From Pseudomonas sp. dw_612 (GTDB taxonomy: Bacteria; Pseudomonadota; Gammaproteobacteria; Pseudomonadales; Pseudomonadaceae), in the NCBI RefSeq assembly GCF_018449725.1, contig NZ_JAAVVC010000025.1, forward strand, positions 1 to 64,000: a DNA stretch of 64,000 nt, read 5' to 3'. Numbering within the stretch: position 1 is the first letter of the stretch; the number at the start of each line of letters is the position of its first letter. The notes under the pieces were generated by a model. The model was not told where the DNA came from, did no database searches, and saw nothing but the letters and a program-made list of their open reading frames with translations. The position numbers and the translations under genes were made by a program. Below are positions 1-8,626 of this stretch, piece by piece.

Positions 1-43
1 CGCGATCAGGTTGAGCCGGATATTTTTGACCGACCACAAAACG

Positions 44-137
44 CCTGCGGGAGCGGGCTTGCTCGCGAAAGCGGTGTGTCAGTCAGCATCCATGTTAAAT
101 GGGCCGCCGCCTTCGCGAGCAAGCCCGCTCCCACAGG
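44..137. repeat. REPIN-like inverted repeat pair, family A
   Basis: Two inverted arms (GGGAGCGGGCTTGCTCGCGA type and its complement) face each other across a short variable loop of about 45 bases. This is the arrangement known in fluorescent pseudomonads as a REP doublet or REPIN. It lies just downstream of the isochorismatase-type gene, where it could also act as an mRNA 3' hairpin. Called family A in this annotation. Confidence 0.85.
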
Positions 138-149
138 TAACCGCATCGC

Positions 150-770
150 TCAGCCGAGCAGCGCAATCAACTCCTGGGTAGTGACAATCGAATGGGCATA
201 GGTCGGCCCGTTGATCACGTGGGCGGCGTGCATCGCTTCGGCGCTGAACGCAGCGGTGGCATCGCGTACCAGAGTGACGTGGTAGCCCAGTTCGGCGGCG
301 AACTTGCCGGTGGTTTCGATGCAGGTGTTGGCGAGCATGCCGACAATCACCACTTTGTCGATTCCGTGCTGTTTGAGCAGGTAATCCAGGTCGGTGTTGG
401 CAAAACCACTGCCGCCCCAGTGTTCCTTGACGATCACATCACCGGGCTCAGGCTGGAAGTCCGGGTGCCACTCCCCGCCCCACGTGCCGGCGGCAAACAC
501 CTGGGCGTGACTGGCGCCCTGTTGATAAGGACTGGGGTGTTTCCAGCGCGCCAGTTCGTTGGGTTCGGCGCGGTGGTGCGGCACGTAGAAAACCTGCAGG
601 CCGGCCTTGCGCACAGCCGCCACCACGGCCTTCAGGTTGGCCAGGGTGCCGACGCTGTCGGCCACCGGTTTGGCACGGCCATGGAGTTTGCCGCCTTCGC
701 TGAGGAAGTCGTTATACGGATCCACCAGCAGCAGACCGGTTTGGGCAGGCACATAGAAACTGGCATTCAT
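150..770 (-). CDS. Isochorismatase-family cysteine hydrolase
   Basis: A 206-residue cytosolic hydrolase of the isochorismatase/nicotinamidase superfamily. The family triad is visible: Asp17 in LLVDPYND, Lys115 in VIVKEHW and Cys150 in GMLANTCIETT. Family members hydrolyse C-N amide bonds (nicotinamide, N-carbamoyl compounds, ureido acids) or the isochorismate enol ether. The presence of the Cys points to amidase chemistry, but the substrate cannot be read from sequence. The ATG at 770 is chosen because an AGGAG ribosome site lies just upstream; an in-frame extension to 887 is Arg/Trp-rich and unlike the family. It stands alone, with a repeat downstream and a divergent secreted-protein gene upstream. 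Confidence 0.85.
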   Translation of the reverse strand: MNASFYVPAQTGLLLVDPYNDFLSEGGKLHGRAKPVADSVGTLANLKAVVAAVRKAGLQVFYVPHHRAEPNELARWKHPSPYQQGASHAQVFAAGTWGGEWHPDFQPEPGDVIVKEHWGGSGFANTDLDYLLKQHGIDKVVIVGMLANTCIETTGKFAAELGYHVTLVRDATAAFSAEAMHAAHVINGPTYAHSIVTTQELIALLG

Positions 771-996
771 GATCGGCTCCTCAGGGACAAAGGCATGCGC
801 AGCTATCCAGTGTAGAACCCGCCACCGCCCCCATCCGGCCCAGCCGACGACCGCATCATCAGCTCCGCGAGAGGTGCCTTGCCGCAACCATCATTGCCGT
901 CGATGGTCACCATCACGTCAATGAAGTTCTCATAAAAAATCCTCGGCGTAACATCCGCTCCATACCCAACCAATAAGCACCCCGGAGCACACCCTC

Positions 997-1395
997 ATGA
1001 AACGCCAAATCCTTCTCAGCATCGCTTTCTCGGTTTTCGCAGTTAATGCTTTCGCCGCTTCTTCTCACACCATGGTCGCTGAAGGCGGCTCGGATCGCCT
1101 GATTGAAAGCCGTGTGGCTGAGGGTGGTTCGGATCGCTTGATCGAGAATCGTGTTGCGGAAGGTGGTTCTGATCGTCTGATCGAGAATCGTGTGGCTGAA
1201 GGTGGCTCCGACCGTCTGATCCAGAACCGCGTTGCTGAAGGTGGCTCCGACCGTCTGATCCAGAATCGCGTTGCTGAAGGTGGCTCCGACCGTCTGATCC
1301 AGAACCGCGTTGCTGAAGGTGGCTCCGACCGTCTGATTCAGAACCGCGTTGCTGAAGGTGGTTCCGACCGTCTGATCCAGAACCGCACTGCATGA
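997..1395 (+). CDS. Secreted protein of eight perfect-length 13-residue repeats
   Basis: A 132-residue protein with a clear Sec signal peptide (about residues 1-21, ending AFA-A). It is followed by eight head-to-tail copies of VAEGGSDRLIENR and only two further residues. Copies 1-3 end in IESR or IENR and copies 4-8 in IQNR. There is no other domain. Each unit pairs an acidic-glycine turn (EGGSD) with an amphipathic RLIxNR stretch, so a solenoid or a surface/periplasmic polymer is possible. I do not recognise a function. The start has a GGAG about 9 bases upstream and the gene ends in a strong terminator, so it is a single-gene transcript. Repeat number probably varies between strains. Confidence 0.8.
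   Translation: MKRQILLSIAFSVFAVNAFAASSHTMVAEGGSDRLIESRVAEGGSDRLIENRVAEGGSDRLIENRVAEGGSDRLIQNRVAEGGSDRLIQNRVAEGGSDRLIQNRVAEGGSDRLIQNRVAEGGSDRLIQNRTA
1075..1386 (+). repeat. Eight tandem 39-bp coding repeats
   Basis: Eight in-frame 39-base units fill the mature part of the gene at 997-1395. The last five units are nearly identical at DNA level, while the first three differ at several silent and non-silent sites. That pattern fits recent unit duplication at the 3' end by slippage or recombination. Confidence 0.9.
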
Positions 1396-1423
1396 ATGAA
1401 TGCCTTTAAAGCACTACTCAACG

Positions 1424-1454
1424 AAAAACCCGGCCTCATCTGCCGGGTTTTTTT
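1424..1454 (+). terminator. Rho-independent terminator of the repeat-protein gene
   Basis: A GC-rich hairpin (AACCCGGC / GCCGGGTT) is followed by a run of seven T. It starts about 30 bases after the stop codon. Confidence 0.9.
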
Positions 1455-1501
1455 ACGCCTGCGAATCTCCGTTATTGATGTGGTGTCTGGCCATTCGCCA
1501 G

Positions 1502-1568
1502 GATCGCAGCCTTCGGCAGCTCCTACGGTGTACACATGACCCTGTAGGAGCTGCCGAAGGCTGCGATC
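1502..1568. repeat. Inverted repeat pair, family B
   Basis: Two perfect 25-base arms (GATCGCAGCC... and complement) flank a 17-base loop. The arm sequence differs from family A and recurs at 29265, 30815, 45135, 56441 and, as one arm, 60074. It lies between convergent genes. Confidence 0.85.
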
Positions 1569-1583
1569 TTTTGATCTTGATCT

Positions 1584-2675
1584 TCAACGCCCCTTCGCCA
1601 TGCACCGCTGATAGCGCTCATCAACCCGCTTGGCAAACCATGCCGTGGTGAGTTTGCGGGTGATCTTCGGGCTTTCCAGCGTAATCCCCGGCAACATCGC
1701 ACGGGGCAACTGACGACCTTCAGCCTTGTCCGCCAGAGCAAAGACCTTCTGGTACAGCCTTGTCTCCTCGAATTCCAGGCTTTTACCCGTTTCCAATTGA
1801 TCGCGAATCGTCGGGTTGCGCATGCCCAATTGCTTGCTGAGGGTGCGCACCGCCAGCTCCGTGGTGCCGGGCATGATGGAGTCGTAGCGAATCAAATCAC
1901 CGTCCAGCGCCAGCGGGATGCCCGACGCACGGCTGACGGCGTTCTGGAACGCCGCATTACGACTGGCGTACCACCCGGCATTGAAATCGGCAAAACGATA
2001 CAACGGCTGGGTGTAGCTCACCGGGTAACCGAGCAAATGGGCAATGCCGAAGTACATGCCGCCGCGACGGCTGAACACCTCATGACGAATCGAGCCCGTC
2101 ACCGGGTAGGGATAATTGCGCGTCTCCTGTTCGGCGAACTCAATGCTGACCTGCATCGGCCCGGCGGTGTGTACCGGGTTGAAGCCACCGAACAAGGTCT
2201 TGCCCATGGGCACCATGCCGATGAAGTCGTCGAAAATCGCGCTCAGTTCTTTTTCGCTGCGGGCGGCGTTTAACCGGTCGCTGTAACTTTTGCCGTTGGG
2301 CGAACGAACTTGCAGCGCACCACTGACCAACAGGCTGGGGATATGCGCCTTGCCGGCGCGGCGGTCGATTTCATCACGGGCGATCTTGCCCAGGCCCGGA
2401 ACGGTTGGGTCGACCTGAAAGGTTGATTCCTGCTCGGTAACCGCCAGCACCGCACACAGGTTTTGCGTGGTCGGGGAAATGTCCTGGGCGGCAAACGCGG
2501 CGTAGATATCCGTCGCCCACCCCTCGCGGTCGACGGTTTTCGCCGGCAACAGACGCACGATCTGCGCCTTCACCTCGGCGGGCTTGCGGGCCGGTGCTTC
2601 CTGGGCCTGTCGTGTGCCGCAACCGGCCAGGACCAGCAAGGCAGCGAGGCTCATGATCAATCGTTGGGCGTGCAT
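1584..2675 (-). CDS. YaiW-like DUF1615 outer-membrane lipoprotein
   Basis: A 363-residue lipoprotein. The N-terminus has a lipoprotein signal with lipobox LAGC and lipidated Cys19. The body resembles the DUF1615 family, including the stretches NLCAVLAVTEQEST, GGFNPVHTAGPMQVS and FADFNAGWYASRNAAFQ. The length is essentially that of E. coli YaiW, an outer-membrane lipoprotein encoded beside the peptide importer SbmA and linked to uptake of proline-rich peptides. No sbmA homologue is next to it here, so that role is not implied. Glu/Gln-rich segments recall lysozyme-like folds but no catalytic assignment is possible. The start at 2675 has GGAG 4 bases upstream. Neighbours are on the other strand or separated by repeats, so it is probably monocistronic. 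Confidence 0.8.
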   Translation of the reverse strand: MHAQRLIMSLAALLVLAGCGTRQAQEAPARKPAEVKAQIVRLLPAKTVDREGWATDIYAAFAAQDISPTTQNLCAVLAVTEQESTFQVDPTVPGLGKIARDEIDRRAGKAHIPSLLVSGALQVRSPNGKSYSDRLNAARSEKELSAIFDDFIGMVPMGKTLFGGFNPVHTAGPMQVSIEFAEQETRNYPYPVTGSIRHEVFSRRGGMYFGIAHLLGYPVSYTQPLYRFADFNAGWYASRNAAFQNAVSRASGIPLALDGDLIRYDSIMPGTTELAVRTLSKQLGMRNPTIRDQLETGKSLEFEETRLYQKVFALADKAEGRQLPRAMLPGITLESPKITRKLTTAWFAKRVDERYQRCMAKGR

Positions 2676-2780
2676 GGTGCTCCAATAATCCGTTTAGCCG
2701 GGTTAACCATACGATCAATGGCCGGGTGCAGGCTATGACTGTGGCTGTTCCGCACAATTCCTTTGCCCTACACATAACCC

Positions 2781-2872
2781 CTGTGGGAGCGGGCTTGCTC
2801 GCGAAAGCGGTGGGTCAGTCACCACATGCATTAATTGAACACCGCCTTCGCGAGCAAGCCCGCTCCCACAAG
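2781..2872. repeat. REPIN-like pair, family A
   Basis: Inverted arms around a loop of about 45 bases. It occupies most of the 358-base gap between the YaiW-like gene and the TonB receptor start. Apart from it I see no gene in that gap; an upstream in-frame extension of the receptor overlaps its end but is unlikely to be translated. Confidence 0.85.
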
Positions 2873-3033
2873 GTTTTGTGCAGCTTTTCCAGCGTGTTCG
2901 TCCGCTGATGACAAACTCATTGCAGAACGTTACTGAGAAAACATATCATTTGCGCCTGGAGTCGCATTTGCGCAAGGAGTTCCCCGCGCCGTTATCTCTT
3001 TTTCTCATCGGCGGCGCGCCGCCAGGATCGAAC

Positions 3034-5247
3034 ATGCCCACTCCAGCCCGACTCGGCGTTCCCTTTCGCCCGACCCTTCTCGCCTTGTTTTGCGCCCTGT
3101 CCGTTTCTGCCCAAGCCGCAACCACCGATAACGACGGCAAAGCGCTGGTGCTGGACGAAGTGAACGTCAACGCCCAGGCCCCGACCACGACGGCTGCCCT
3201 GCCCCCGGTGTTCGCCGGTGGTCAGGTGGCGCGCGGCGGTCAATTGGGCGTGCTGGGCAATCAGGACATGATGGACGTGCCGTTCACCATGACGTCCTAC
3301 ACCGAACAACTGATCCAGGACCAGCAAGCCGAAGACGTCGCCGACGTGCTGCTCAACGATTCGTCGGTGCGCCAGGCTTCCGGTTTTTCCAACCAGGCGC
3401 AGATCTTCATGATCCGCGGCTTGCCACTGACCGGCGACGATATTTCCTATAACGGCCTGTATGGCGTGCTGCCGCGCCAGATCATTTCCACCGACGCCCT
3501 GGAGCGCGTGGAAGTGTTCAAAGGCCCGAACGCCTTCATCAACGGTGTGACCCCGACCGGATCCGGCATCGGCGGCGGGGTCAACCTGCAACCCAAGCGC
3601 GCCGGTGACGTGCCAACCCGCCGCTTCACCACCGACATCAACGACGAAGGTCGCGTCGGTCAGCACCTCGATCTCGGCCAGCGCTTCGGTGAAGACAACC
3701 GTTTCGGCGCCAGGGTCAACCTGGCCCAGCGCGAAGGCGACACCGGCATCGACCACGAAAACCAGCGCTCGAAACTGTTCTCCATCGGCCTCGATTATCG
3801 CGGTGACGCCCTGCGCATTTCCGGTGATTTCGCCTACCAGAAACAACGGGTCAACGGTGGTCGCAACACGGTAAACCTGGGCAACGCCACGCACATTCCG
3901 GATGCGCCATCGGCCGACACCAACTACGCGCCGAAATGGGGTTTCACCGACATCGAAGACACCTTCGGCATGCTGCGCGCCGAGTACGACCTGAACGACA
4001 ACTGGACGGCCTACGCCGCTGGCGGCGCCAAGCACACCCGTGAAACCGGCCGCTACAACTCCACCACCCTGGTGGGTAATGACGGGGCTTCGACCACCAC
4101 CGGTTCGTTCATTCCCCACGACGAAGACAACACCAGCGTCATGGCCGGCCTCAACGGTCGATTCGCCACCGGCCCGGTCACCCACAAGCTCAATTTCGGC
4201 CTGTCCGGCATCTGGACCGAACAGCGCAGCGCCTACGATTTCGACCTGACCCGTTACGCGAACAACATCTACCATCCGGTGGAGACGCCATCCCCCGTCA
4301 GCAACTTCTCCGGCGGCGACCTGAGCGATCCCGGCATCGTCGGCAAGACCTTCGCCCGCAGCGGCGCGGTGTCCGACACCCTCGGCTTCTTCGATGACCG
4401 ACTGTTGCTGACCGTTGGCTTGCGTCGCCAGCAATTGGTGGTGCAGGGCTATGGCTACGCGCCTTACGGTTCTGGCAGCCGCACTTCTGTCTATGACGAA
4501 TCGATCACCACGCCGGTCTATGGCCTGGTGTTCAAGCCTTGGGACCATGTGTCGTTCTATGCCAACCGCATCGAAGGCCTGGCGGAAGGCCCGACCTCGC
4601 CGACCACGTCGGGCAATCGCATCGTGACCAACGGCAACCAGGCGTTCGCCCCGGCCCGTTCGAAACAGGTCGAAGCCGGTGTCAAGGTCGACATGGGCAC
4701 TTACGGCGCCAGCCTCGGCGTCTATCGCATCGAGCAGCCGAGCGATGGTTACTCGGTCATCACCAGCGCCACCACGGCGGAATATGTTCGCCAGGGTGAA
4801 CAGATCAACAAAGGTGTCGAGCTCAATGTCTTCGGCGAGCCGATCGAAGGTCTGCGCCTGATCAGCGGCCTGACCCTGATGGACACCGAACTGAAGAACA
4901 CCCAGAACGGCGCCAACGACGGCAACCGTGCCATCGGCGTACCGACCTTCCAGTTCAACGCGGGTGTGGATTGGGACGTGCCGGGCCTGCAAGGCGTAGC
5001 GTTGAACGCGCGGATGTTGCGCACCGGCGGCCAATACGCCGACGCGGCCAACAACCTCAGCCTGCCGACCTGGAACCGCTTCGACGCCGGTGCGCGCTAT
5101 GGCTTCAAAGTCGATCAGAAAGACATCACCCTGCGTCTGAACATCGAAAACCTGGCGAACGAGAAATACTGGGAATCGGCCCAGGCCGGCTACCTGACCC
5201 AGGGCGAGCCACGGGTGGCGAAGTTGTCCGGCACCATCGACTTCTAA
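3034..5247 (+). CDS. TonB-dependent siderophore receptor
   Basis: A 737-residue outer-membrane receptor for an iron-siderophore or similar ligand, driven by TonB-ExbBD. The signal peptide covers about residues 1-27 (ending SAQA-A). The plug domain follows, with VEVFKGPNAFINGVTPTGSGIGGGVNLQPKR broken here as the typical plug end near residues 165-195. The rest is a 22-strand barrel finishing at IDF with the expected terminal Phe. There is no N-terminal secretin-like signalling domain, so unlike the receptor at 56527 it should not talk to an anti-sigma factor. The start is set at 3034 because a signal peptide begins there and AGGA lies 7 bases upstream; a longer frame opens at 2878 without signal character. 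The ligand cannot be deduced. Confidence 0.9.
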   Translation: MPTPARLGVPFRPTLLALFCALSVSAQAATTDNDGKALVLDEVNVNAQAPTTTAALPPVFAGGQVARGGQLGVLGNQDMMDVPFTMTSYTEQLIQDQQAEDVADVLLNDSSVRQASGFSNQAQIFMIRGLPLTGDDISYNGLYGVLPRQIISTDALERVEVFKGPNAFINGVTPTGSGIGGGVNLQPKRAGDVPTRRFTTDINDEGRVGQHLDLGQRFGEDNRFGARVNLAQREGDTGIDHENQRSKLFSIGLDYRGDALRISGDFAYQKQRVNGGRNTVNLGNATHIPDAPSADTNYAPKWGFTDIEDTFGMLRAEYDLNDNWTAYAAGGAKHTRETGRYNSTTLVGNDGASTTTGSFIPHDEDNTSVMAGLNGRFATGPVTHKLNFGLSGIWTEQRSAYDFDLTRYANNIYHPVETPSPVSNFSGGDLSDPGIVGKTFARSGAVSDTLGFFDDRLLLTVGLRRQQLVVQGYGYAPYGSGSRTSVYDESITTPVYGLVFKPWDHVSFYANRIEGLAEGPTSPTTSGNRIVTNGNQAFAPARSKQVEAGVKVDMGTYGASLGVYRIEQPSDGYSVITSATTAEYVRQGEQINKGVELNVFGEPIEGLRLISGLTLMDTELKNTQNGANDGNRAIGVPTFQFNAGVDWDVPGLQGVALNARMLRTGGQYADAANNLSLPTWNRFDAGARYGFKVDQKDITLRLNIENLANEKYWESAQAGYLTQGEPRVAKLSGTIDF

Positions 5248-5262
5248 GCACCGCAGCTCAAC

Positions 5263-5303
5263 AAAAAGGCCCCGTAGTTTTATGACTGCGGGGCCTTTTT
5301 TGT
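5263..5303 (+). terminator. Rho-independent terminator of the TonB receptor
   Basis: The hairpin AAGGCCCCG ... CGGGGCCTT is followed by six T and is flanked by A/T runs on both sides. It lies 15 bases after the stop codon. Confidence 0.9.
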
Positions 5304-5333
5304 TACCCAAAAAACAATACAAACACAAACCTC

Positions 5334-5426
5334 CTGTGGGAGCGGGCTTGCTCGCGAAGGCGGTGGATCAGTCAATATGAATGTTGCCTGACACACCGCC
5401 TTCGCGAGCAAGCCCGCTCCCACAAG
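5334..5426. repeat. REPIN-like pair, family A
   Basis: Inverted arms with a loop of about 45 bases, placed between the receptor terminator and the monooxygenase gene. Confidence 0.85.
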
Positions 5427-5502
5427 GGGGTTTGTGTTTGCCCAAGCTTGATAGCCCTGCCTGAACCATACTTGTCCGACACACCTTTCGGAGAGTGTCC
5501 CC

Positions 5503-7032
5503 ATGAACCGAAGTGACGTGCTGATCATCGGCGCCGGCCCGACCGGTCTGGTGCTGGCGTTGTGGCTGAGCAAGCTCGGCGTTCAGGTGCGCATCATCGA
5601 CAAGACGTCGGCCCCCGGCACCACCTCACGAGCCCTGGCCGTGCAGGCGCGCACCCTTGAGTTGTACCGTCAGCTCGACCTCGCCGACACCATCGTGCGA
5701 AATGGCCATCGGGTAGCGGCGGCAAATTTCTGGGTCAAGGGCGAAGCCGTGGCGCACCTGCCGTTGACCCGCGTCGGCGAAGGCCTGACGCCTTACGCTT
5801 TCCTGGAAATCTTTCCCCAGGACGAACACGAACAGTTGCTGATCGAACGCCTCGAAACCTTCGGCACCCGCGTGGAACGCAATACCGAACTGGAACATTT
5901 CACGGAAACCGGCGACGGCATCACCGCGCAATTACGCCTGCCCGATGGCCAGGAGGAAACCTGCCAGGCCTGTTATATCGCCGGTTGCGACGGTGCGCGT
6001 TCGATCGTGCGCAAGACCCTCGACAGTGGTTTTCCCGGCGGCACCTACCAGCAGATTTTCTACGTGGCCGATGTCCAGGCCAGCGGCCCGGCGTTCAACG
6101 GCGAACTGCACGTGGACCTCGATGAAGCGGACTTTCTCGCGGTGTTTCCGCTGGCCAGCGAAGGTCATGCGCGGCTGATCGGCACCGTGCGCGACGAACG
6201 TGCCGAGCATGCCGAAACCTTGCAATTCGAAGACATCAGCAGCCGGGCCATCGAGCATTTGAAGGTCAAGATTGAACAGGTGAACTGGTTCTCGACCTAC
6301 CGTGTGCATCACCGGGTCGCGGAGTTCTTTCGCCGTGATCGCGCGTTTCTGCTCGGCGACGCGGCGCACGTCCACAGCCCCGCAGGCGGCCAGGGCATGA
6401 ACACCGGGATCGGCGACGCGATCAACCTGGCCTGGAAACTCGCTGCGGTCTTGAGCGGCGGCGCCACCGCGAAACTGCTCGACAGCTACGAAACCGAACG
6501 CATCGCCTTCGCCCGGCGCCTGGTGTCCACCACCGACCGTGTGTTCAGCTTCGTCACCGCCGAGGGCAAAGTCGCCGACCTGCTGCGCACGCGGTTGGCA
6601 CCGTTCCTGATTCCCAAAATGACGTCGTTCGGGGCGAGCCGGGAGTTCCTGTTTCGCACGGTGTCGCAGATCACCCTCAACTATCGCGGCATGCCGTTGA
6701 GCGAAGGTGCCACCGGCCATGTCCACGGCGGCGACCGCTTGCCCTGGGCGCACGATGGCGAAGGCGACAATTACGAACCCCTGAAAAACCCGACATGGCA
6801 GGTGCATGTTTACGGCGACACCAGCGACGAAATGATCGCCTGGTGCATCGAGCATCATTTGCCGCTGCACGTGTTCGACTGGCGGCCGGCGTTTGACGCG
6901 GCGGGGTTGGCGCGCAACGGGTTTTATCTGTTGCGACCGGATACGTACGTGGCGATTGCCGATAACAGCGCCGATCCGAAAGTGATCGAGCGGTATTTCC
7001 GGGATCACGGGATTCGGCCGTTTTTGGGCTGA
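5503..7032 (+). CDS. FAD-dependent aromatic-ring monooxygenase (class A, PheA/TfdB type)
   Basis: A 509-residue flavoprotein. The Rossmann FAD motif GAGPTG is at residues 10-15. The DG motif (GCDGARSIVRK), which serves FAD and NAD(P)H binding, is near 160. The second FAD motif, FLLGDAAHVHSPAGGQGMN, is near 283-301. This is the layout of single-component hydroxylases that use NAD(P)H and O2 on phenols or other aromatics. The C-terminal region (about 400-509) is the thioredoxin-like extension of the phenol hydroxylase subgroup. The substrate is unknown. The start has GGAGAG 8 bases upstream. No ring-cleavage genes are adjacent, so it may act alone, for example in detoxification or quinone metabolism. 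Confidence 0.88.
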   Translation: MNRSDVLIIGAGPTGLVLALWLSKLGVQVRIIDKTSAPGTTSRALAVQARTLELYRQLDLADTIVRNGHRVAAANFWVKGEAVAHLPLTRVGEGLTPYAFLEIFPQDEHEQLLIERLETFGTRVERNTELEHFTETGDGITAQLRLPDGQEETCQACYIAGCDGARSIVRKTLDSGFPGGTYQQIFYVADVQASGPAFNGELHVDLDEADFLAVFPLASEGHARLIGTVRDERAEHAETLQFEDISSRAIEHLKVKIEQVNWFSTYRVHHRVAEFFRRDRAFLLGDAAHVHSPAGGQGMNTGIGDAINLAWKLAAVLSGGATAKLLDSYETERIAFARRLVSTTDRVFSFVTAEGKVADLLRTRLAPFLIPKMTSFGASREFLFRTVSQITLNYRGMPLSEGATGHVHGGDRLPWAHDGEGDNYEPLKNPTWQVHVYGDTSDEMIAWCIEHHLPLHVFDWRPAFDAAGLARNGFYLLRPDTYVAIADNSADPKVIERYFRDHGIRPFLG

Positions 7033-7054
7033 GCCCGACAACACTGAAGATCCA

Positions 7055-7150
7055 GTGTGGGAGCAGGCTCGCTCGCGAAGGCGGTGTGTCAGTCAACATT
7101 TTTTGTCGGCTGGACTGACGCCTTCGCGAGCAAGCCCGCTCCCACAGGGG
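7055..7150. repeat. REPIN-like pair, family A (copy 1 of a local duplication)
   Basis: Almost identical, loop included, to the element at 7191. The two copies differ at about four positions over 95 bases, far closer than other pairs in the window, whose loops share little. Confidence 0.88.
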
Positions 7151-7190
7151 GCCGTGGTGTTCACAGAAATTGCGGGCATCACCAAACAAC

Positions 7191-7285
7191 TGTGGGAGCG
7201 GGCTTGCTCGCGAAGGCGGTGTGTCAGTCAACATTTTTGTCGGCTGGACTGACGCTTTCGCGAGCAAGCCCGCTCCCACAGGGGG
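7191..7285. repeat. REPIN-like pair, family A (copy 2 of a local duplication)
   Basis: Second copy of the element at 7055, separated from it by about 40 unrelated bases. It ends 14 bases from the hemB stop codon. Confidence 0.88.
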
Positions 7286-7298
7286 ATCTGTATGTTGG

Positions 7299-8273
7299 TC
7301 AGATCCCGGCCAAAGCCAAATCCATCGCGAAGTAGGTGAAGATCAGGTCCGCGCCGGCCCGCTTGATCGCCCCCAGGCTCTCACGCACCACGCGATCTTC
7401 ATCGATCGCCCCGGCCTGGGCGGCGAATTTGATCATCGCGTATTCGCCGCTGACCTGATATGCCGACAGCGGCAGGCGCGACACCTCGCGGATGTCGCGG
7501 ATGATGTCCAGATACGCGCCGGCCGGTTTGACCATCAGCGCGTCGGCGCCTTCCTGTTCGTCCAGCAGCGACTCGCGCACGGCTTCGCGGCGGTTCATCG
7601 GGTTCATCTGGTAGCTTTTGCGGTCGCCTTTCAACGCGCTGCCGCCGGCTTCGCGGAACGGGCCGTAGAGTGCCGAGGCGAATTTGGTCGAATAGGCCAT
7701 GATCGCGGTCTGGGTGAAACCGGCCTCATCCAGCGCCCGGCGAATCGCCTGGACCTGGCCGTCCATCGCCGCCGACGGCGCGATCACGTCCGCGCCCGCA
7801 CGGGCAGCGGCCACGGCTTGTTTGCCGAGGTTGATCAGGGTCTGGTCATTGTCGACTTCGTGGTTGTGCAGCACGCCGCAGTGACCATGGTCGGTGTATT
7901 CGCAGAAGCAGGTGTCGGACATCACGATCATCTCCGGCACCGCGTCCTTGGCAATGCGCGACATGCGCGACACCAAACCGTTGTCATTCCAGGTATCGCT
8001 GCCGCTACTGTCCAGATGATGGGACACGCCGAAGGTCATCACCGACTTGATCCCGGCACGGGCATAACGCTCGATCTCGCCGGCCAGTTTCGACTCGGGA
8101 ATGCGCATCACGCCGGGCATGCTGTTGATCGGTACGAAGTCGTCGATTTCTTCCTCGACGAAAATCGGCAGCACCAGGTCGTTCAGGCTGAACTCGGTTT
8201 CCTGGAACAGGCTGCGCAGGCTCGCATTGCGGCGCAGACGGCGTGGACGTGCTTCGGGGAACTGGCTGGACAT
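7299..8273 (-). CDS. hemB: Delta-aminolevulinic acid dehydratase, zinc type
   Basis: A 324-residue porphobilinogen synthase that condenses two 5-aminolevulinate molecules to porphobilinogen in heme and tetrapyrrole synthesis. Schiff-base lysines are Lys197 (AYSTKFAS) and Lys249 (LMVKPAG). The zinc site is complete: Cys122, Cys124 and Cys132 in TCFCEYTDHGHCG, as in the E. coli enzyme, whose sequence it follows closely. The P. aeruginosa housekeeping HemB, as I recall it, lacks these cysteines and is magnesium dependent, so this is probably a second, zinc-dependent copy. The start at 8273 has AGGA 7 bases upstream. It is flanked by repeats on both sides and appears to be transcribed alone. Confidence 0.95.
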   Translation of the reverse strand: MSSQFPEARPRRLRRNASLRSLFQETEFSLNDLVLPIFVEEEIDDFVPINSMPGVMRIPESKLAGEIERYARAGIKSVMTFGVSHHLDSSGSDTWNDNGLVSRMSRIAKDAVPEMIVMSDTCFCEYTDHGHCGVLHNHEVDNDQTLINLGKQAVAAARAGADVIAPSAAMDGQVQAIRRALDEAGFTQTAIMAYSTKFASALYGPFREAGGSALKGDRKSYQMNPMNRREAVRESLLDEQEGADALMVKPAGAYLDIIRDIREVSRLPLSAYQVSGEYAMIKFAAQAGAIDEDRVVRESLGAIKRAGADLIFTYFAMDLALAGI

Positions 8274-8381
8274 GGGTTTTCCTGAGACAAAAGTCGTAGG
8301 GGGCGAAGCTTATGCCTTGCGCGGCGCAGGACACAAACGTCAGTTCACGAACAAACCTTTACCAGCCTGGCAACAATCTCC

Positions 8382-8473
8382 CCTGTGGGAGCGAGCCTGC
8401 TCGCGAATTCGCCGGCACATCCGGCATCAAGGTGAATGATCCACCGCTTTCGCGAGCAAGCTCGCTCCCACAA
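8382..8473. repeat. REPIN-like pair, family A (variant arms)
   Basis: Arms are of the GCGAGCCTGCTCGCGAA form rather than the GCGGGCTTG form. It lies upstream of hemB. Confidence 0.82.
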
Positions 8474-8514
8474 GGGTTTTGTGTCGAACCCGCATTAGAT
8501 GAACGGCGCAGGCC

Positions 8515-8608
8515 CCTGTGGGAGCGGGCTTGCTCGCGAAGGCGGTGTGTCAGTCACCACATACATTGATTGATACATCGCTTTCGCGAGCAAGCCCGCT
8601 CCCACAAG
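8515..8608. repeat. REPIN-like pair, family A
   Basis: Inverted arms ending 18 bases from the PhzF-like gene stop. With the element at 8382 it fills most of the 353-base gap between the two genes, which holds no gene that I can see. Confidence 0.85.
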
Positions 8609-8626
8609 GGTTTTGTGTTTAACCGG

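Noticed and set aside
192..815. A 207-codon plus-strand frame opposite the isochorismatase-type gene.
   Set aside because: No ribosome site or known motif, while the minus-strand gene carries a full catalytic triad.
2878..3033. N-terminal extension of the TonB receptor to an upstream ATG.
   Set aside because: The extra 52 residues precede a proper signal peptide, so export would fail, and the region includes the edge of a repeat.
2992..5328. A 778-codon open frame antisense to the TonB receptor.
   Set aside because: The plus-strand receptor has plug and barrel motifs and a terminal Phe. The antisense frame is a by-product of third-position GC bias.
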